Assembly (NCBI GenBank): GCA_005883445.1 | Contig: VAZL01000362.1 | Coordinates: forward strand, 1-7,880 | Source: Alphaproteobacteria bacterium | Lineage (GTDB): Bacteria > Pseudomonadota > Alphaproteobacteria > Rhizobiales > Xanthobacteraceae | DNA: 7,880 nucleotides | Direction of reading: 5' to 3' | Shown: piece after piece, positions 7,236 to 7,880 of the stretch | Numbering within the stretch: the stretch's first letter is position 1 | How the letters are laid out: every line of letters begins with the position of its first letter | Translations under genes and position numbers: made by a program | Notes under the pieces: generated by a model | What the model was told of the DNA's origin: nothing | What the model saw: only the letters and a program-made list of their open reading frames with translations | Databases searched by the model: none

Positions 7236-7240
7236 AGGAG
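7236..7240 (+). promoter_or_regulatory. Ribosome-binding site of ku
   Basis: AGGAG, within AAAAGGAG, lies six bases before the GTG at 7247. This is the strongest Shine-Dalgarno match in the window, and it supports a GTG start at the exact point where Ku homology begins. Confidence 0.75.
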
Positions 7241-7246
7241 TCAGTC

Positions 7247-7880
7247 GTGGCCCCACGTGCGTATTGGAAAGGCTATTTGAAACTCTCGCTCGTATCGTGT
7301 CCGGTTGCACTCTTCCCCGCGAGCAGCGAACGAGAAAAGATCAGCTTCCACCAGATCAATAAAAAGACGGGCAATCGTATCAAATACCGAAAGGTCGATG
7401 CCGAGACCGGAGACGAGGTCGACTCCTCCGACATCGTCAAAGGCTATGAAGTCGGCAAGGGCGAATACGTCGAGATCGAGCCCGAAGAGCTCGAGGCTAT
7501 CGCCATCGAGAGCAAGCGCACGATCGAGATCGACGAGTTCGTGCCGAAGAAAGAAATCGATGAGCTGTATCTCAACAGCCCGTACTACATCGTGCCGGAT
7601 GGCGAAGTCGGCCAGCAGGCGTTCGCGGTCATCCGCGAGGCGATCCGCAAGGAAGGCATGGTGGCGCTCGCCCGGGTGGTCTTCACCTCGCGCGAGCATG
7701 TCATGGCAGTCGAACCGCGCGGCAAGGGTCTTCTCGGCATCACGCTGCGATACCCATATGAGGTGCGCAAAGAAGACGAATATTTCGACGACATCGAAGA
7801 TGAAAAGATTCCGAAGGACATGGCGGATTTGGCGGCGCACATCGTTGAAACCAAGGCTGGGCATTTCAAGCCCGAGAAGT
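7247..7880 (+). CDS. ku: Ku protein, non-homologous end joining (5' part)
   Basis: The frame opens with GTG at 7247 and is still open at the right edge: 211 residues plus one base, of a protein usually 260-300 residues long. Bacterial Ku forms a homodimeric ring around double-strand DNA ends and recruits the multifunctional ligase LigD. The N-terminus APRAYWKGYLKLSLVSCPV is the classic bacterial Ku opening. It is followed by ISFHQINKKTGNRIKY, the block KGYEVGKGEYVEIEPEEL, then SPYYIVPDG and the core strand ALARVVFTSREHVMAVEP (around residues 141-158). The reading reaches the acidic stretch EDEYFDDIEDEKIP and the segment near AGHFKPEK. The C-terminal tail is outside the window. The gene diverges from the small hypothetical gene. 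Rhizobiales often carry several ku copies, so the copy number and a ligD partner must be sought beyond the edge. Confidence 0.95.
   Translation, partial: MAPRAYWKGYLKLSLVSCPVALFPASSEREKISFHQINKKTGNRIKYRKVDAETGDEVDSSDIVKGYEVGKGEYVEIEPEELEAIAIESKRTIEIDEFVPKKEIDELYLNSPYYIVPDGEVGQQAFAVIREAIRKEGMVALARVVFTSREHVMAVEPRGKGLLGITLRYPYEVRKEDEYFDDIEDEKIPKDMADLAAHIVETKAGHFKPEK

Noticed and set aside
6981..7246. EcfG-type general stress promoter (GGAAC-N16/17-CGTT) for ku
   Set aside because: I looked for the motif by eye upstream of ku and of the minus-strand genes and found no properly spaced pair.
7241..7864. Minus-strand open frame of about 207 codons over the ku region
   Set aside because: Its Phe/Asp/Leu-rich translation mirrors the charged codons of Ku on the other strand. 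The plus-strand reading has unmistakable Ku motifs and a strong ribosome-binding site.

Overview
The window is GC-rich, densely coded DNA that looks like the chromosome of an alphaproteobacterium of the order Rhizobiales (Bradyrhizobium, Rhodopseudomonas or a relative). This is inferred from codon use, an orphan Bug-type solute-binding gene, a patatin with a DUF3734-like tail, a Ku gene and a palindromic REP-like repeat. No marker gene in the window fixes the genus.

Left part, plus strand (1-2708). It opens inside a tripartite tricarboxylate transporter substrate-binding (Bug/TctC) gene. Right behind its stop lies an in-frame 23-codon scrap of a second Bug C-terminus. Next comes a gene for an acetolactate-synthase-like thiamine diphosphate (ThDP) enzyme, which is broken. 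A deletion of about 38 bp inside the ThDP-binding motif removes roughly 13 codons and shifts the frame, and the authentic C-terminus continues in another frame. This reads as a decaying uptake-plus-metabolism locus, unless the deletion is an assembly error. The block ends in two inverted copies of a 26-nt palindrome (2639-2708), whose only four differences form two compensated base pairs.

Middle (2816-5998). A patatin-like phospholipase gene on the plus strand converges on a minus-strand pair: gluconokinase (upstream) and a 6-phosphofructokinase carrying the two residues typical of pyrophosphate-dependent enzymes. The pair is probably one operon with a 57-nt gap. It would make 6-phosphogluconate from gluconate and interconvert fructose 6-phosphate and fructose 1,6-bisphosphate.

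Right part (6218-7880). Two further minus-strand genes are a small DUF202/YidH-like membrane protein and a short unrecognised protein containing an 18-bp tandem repeat. They are followed by a divergent, GTG-started ku gene for non-homologous end joining that runs off the right edge. The 266 nt between the short gene and ku (6981-7246) should hold both promoters, but I could not assign promoter boxes with confidence.

No rRNA, tRNA, CRISPR array, insertion sequence or convincing intrinsic terminator was seen. No stretch longer than 300 bases lacks a gene. I found no clear new multi-gene system. The most interesting signals are the broken ThDP enzyme, the duplicated Bug tail, the covarying palindrome pair and the pyrophosphate-type phosphofructokinase next to gluconokinase.
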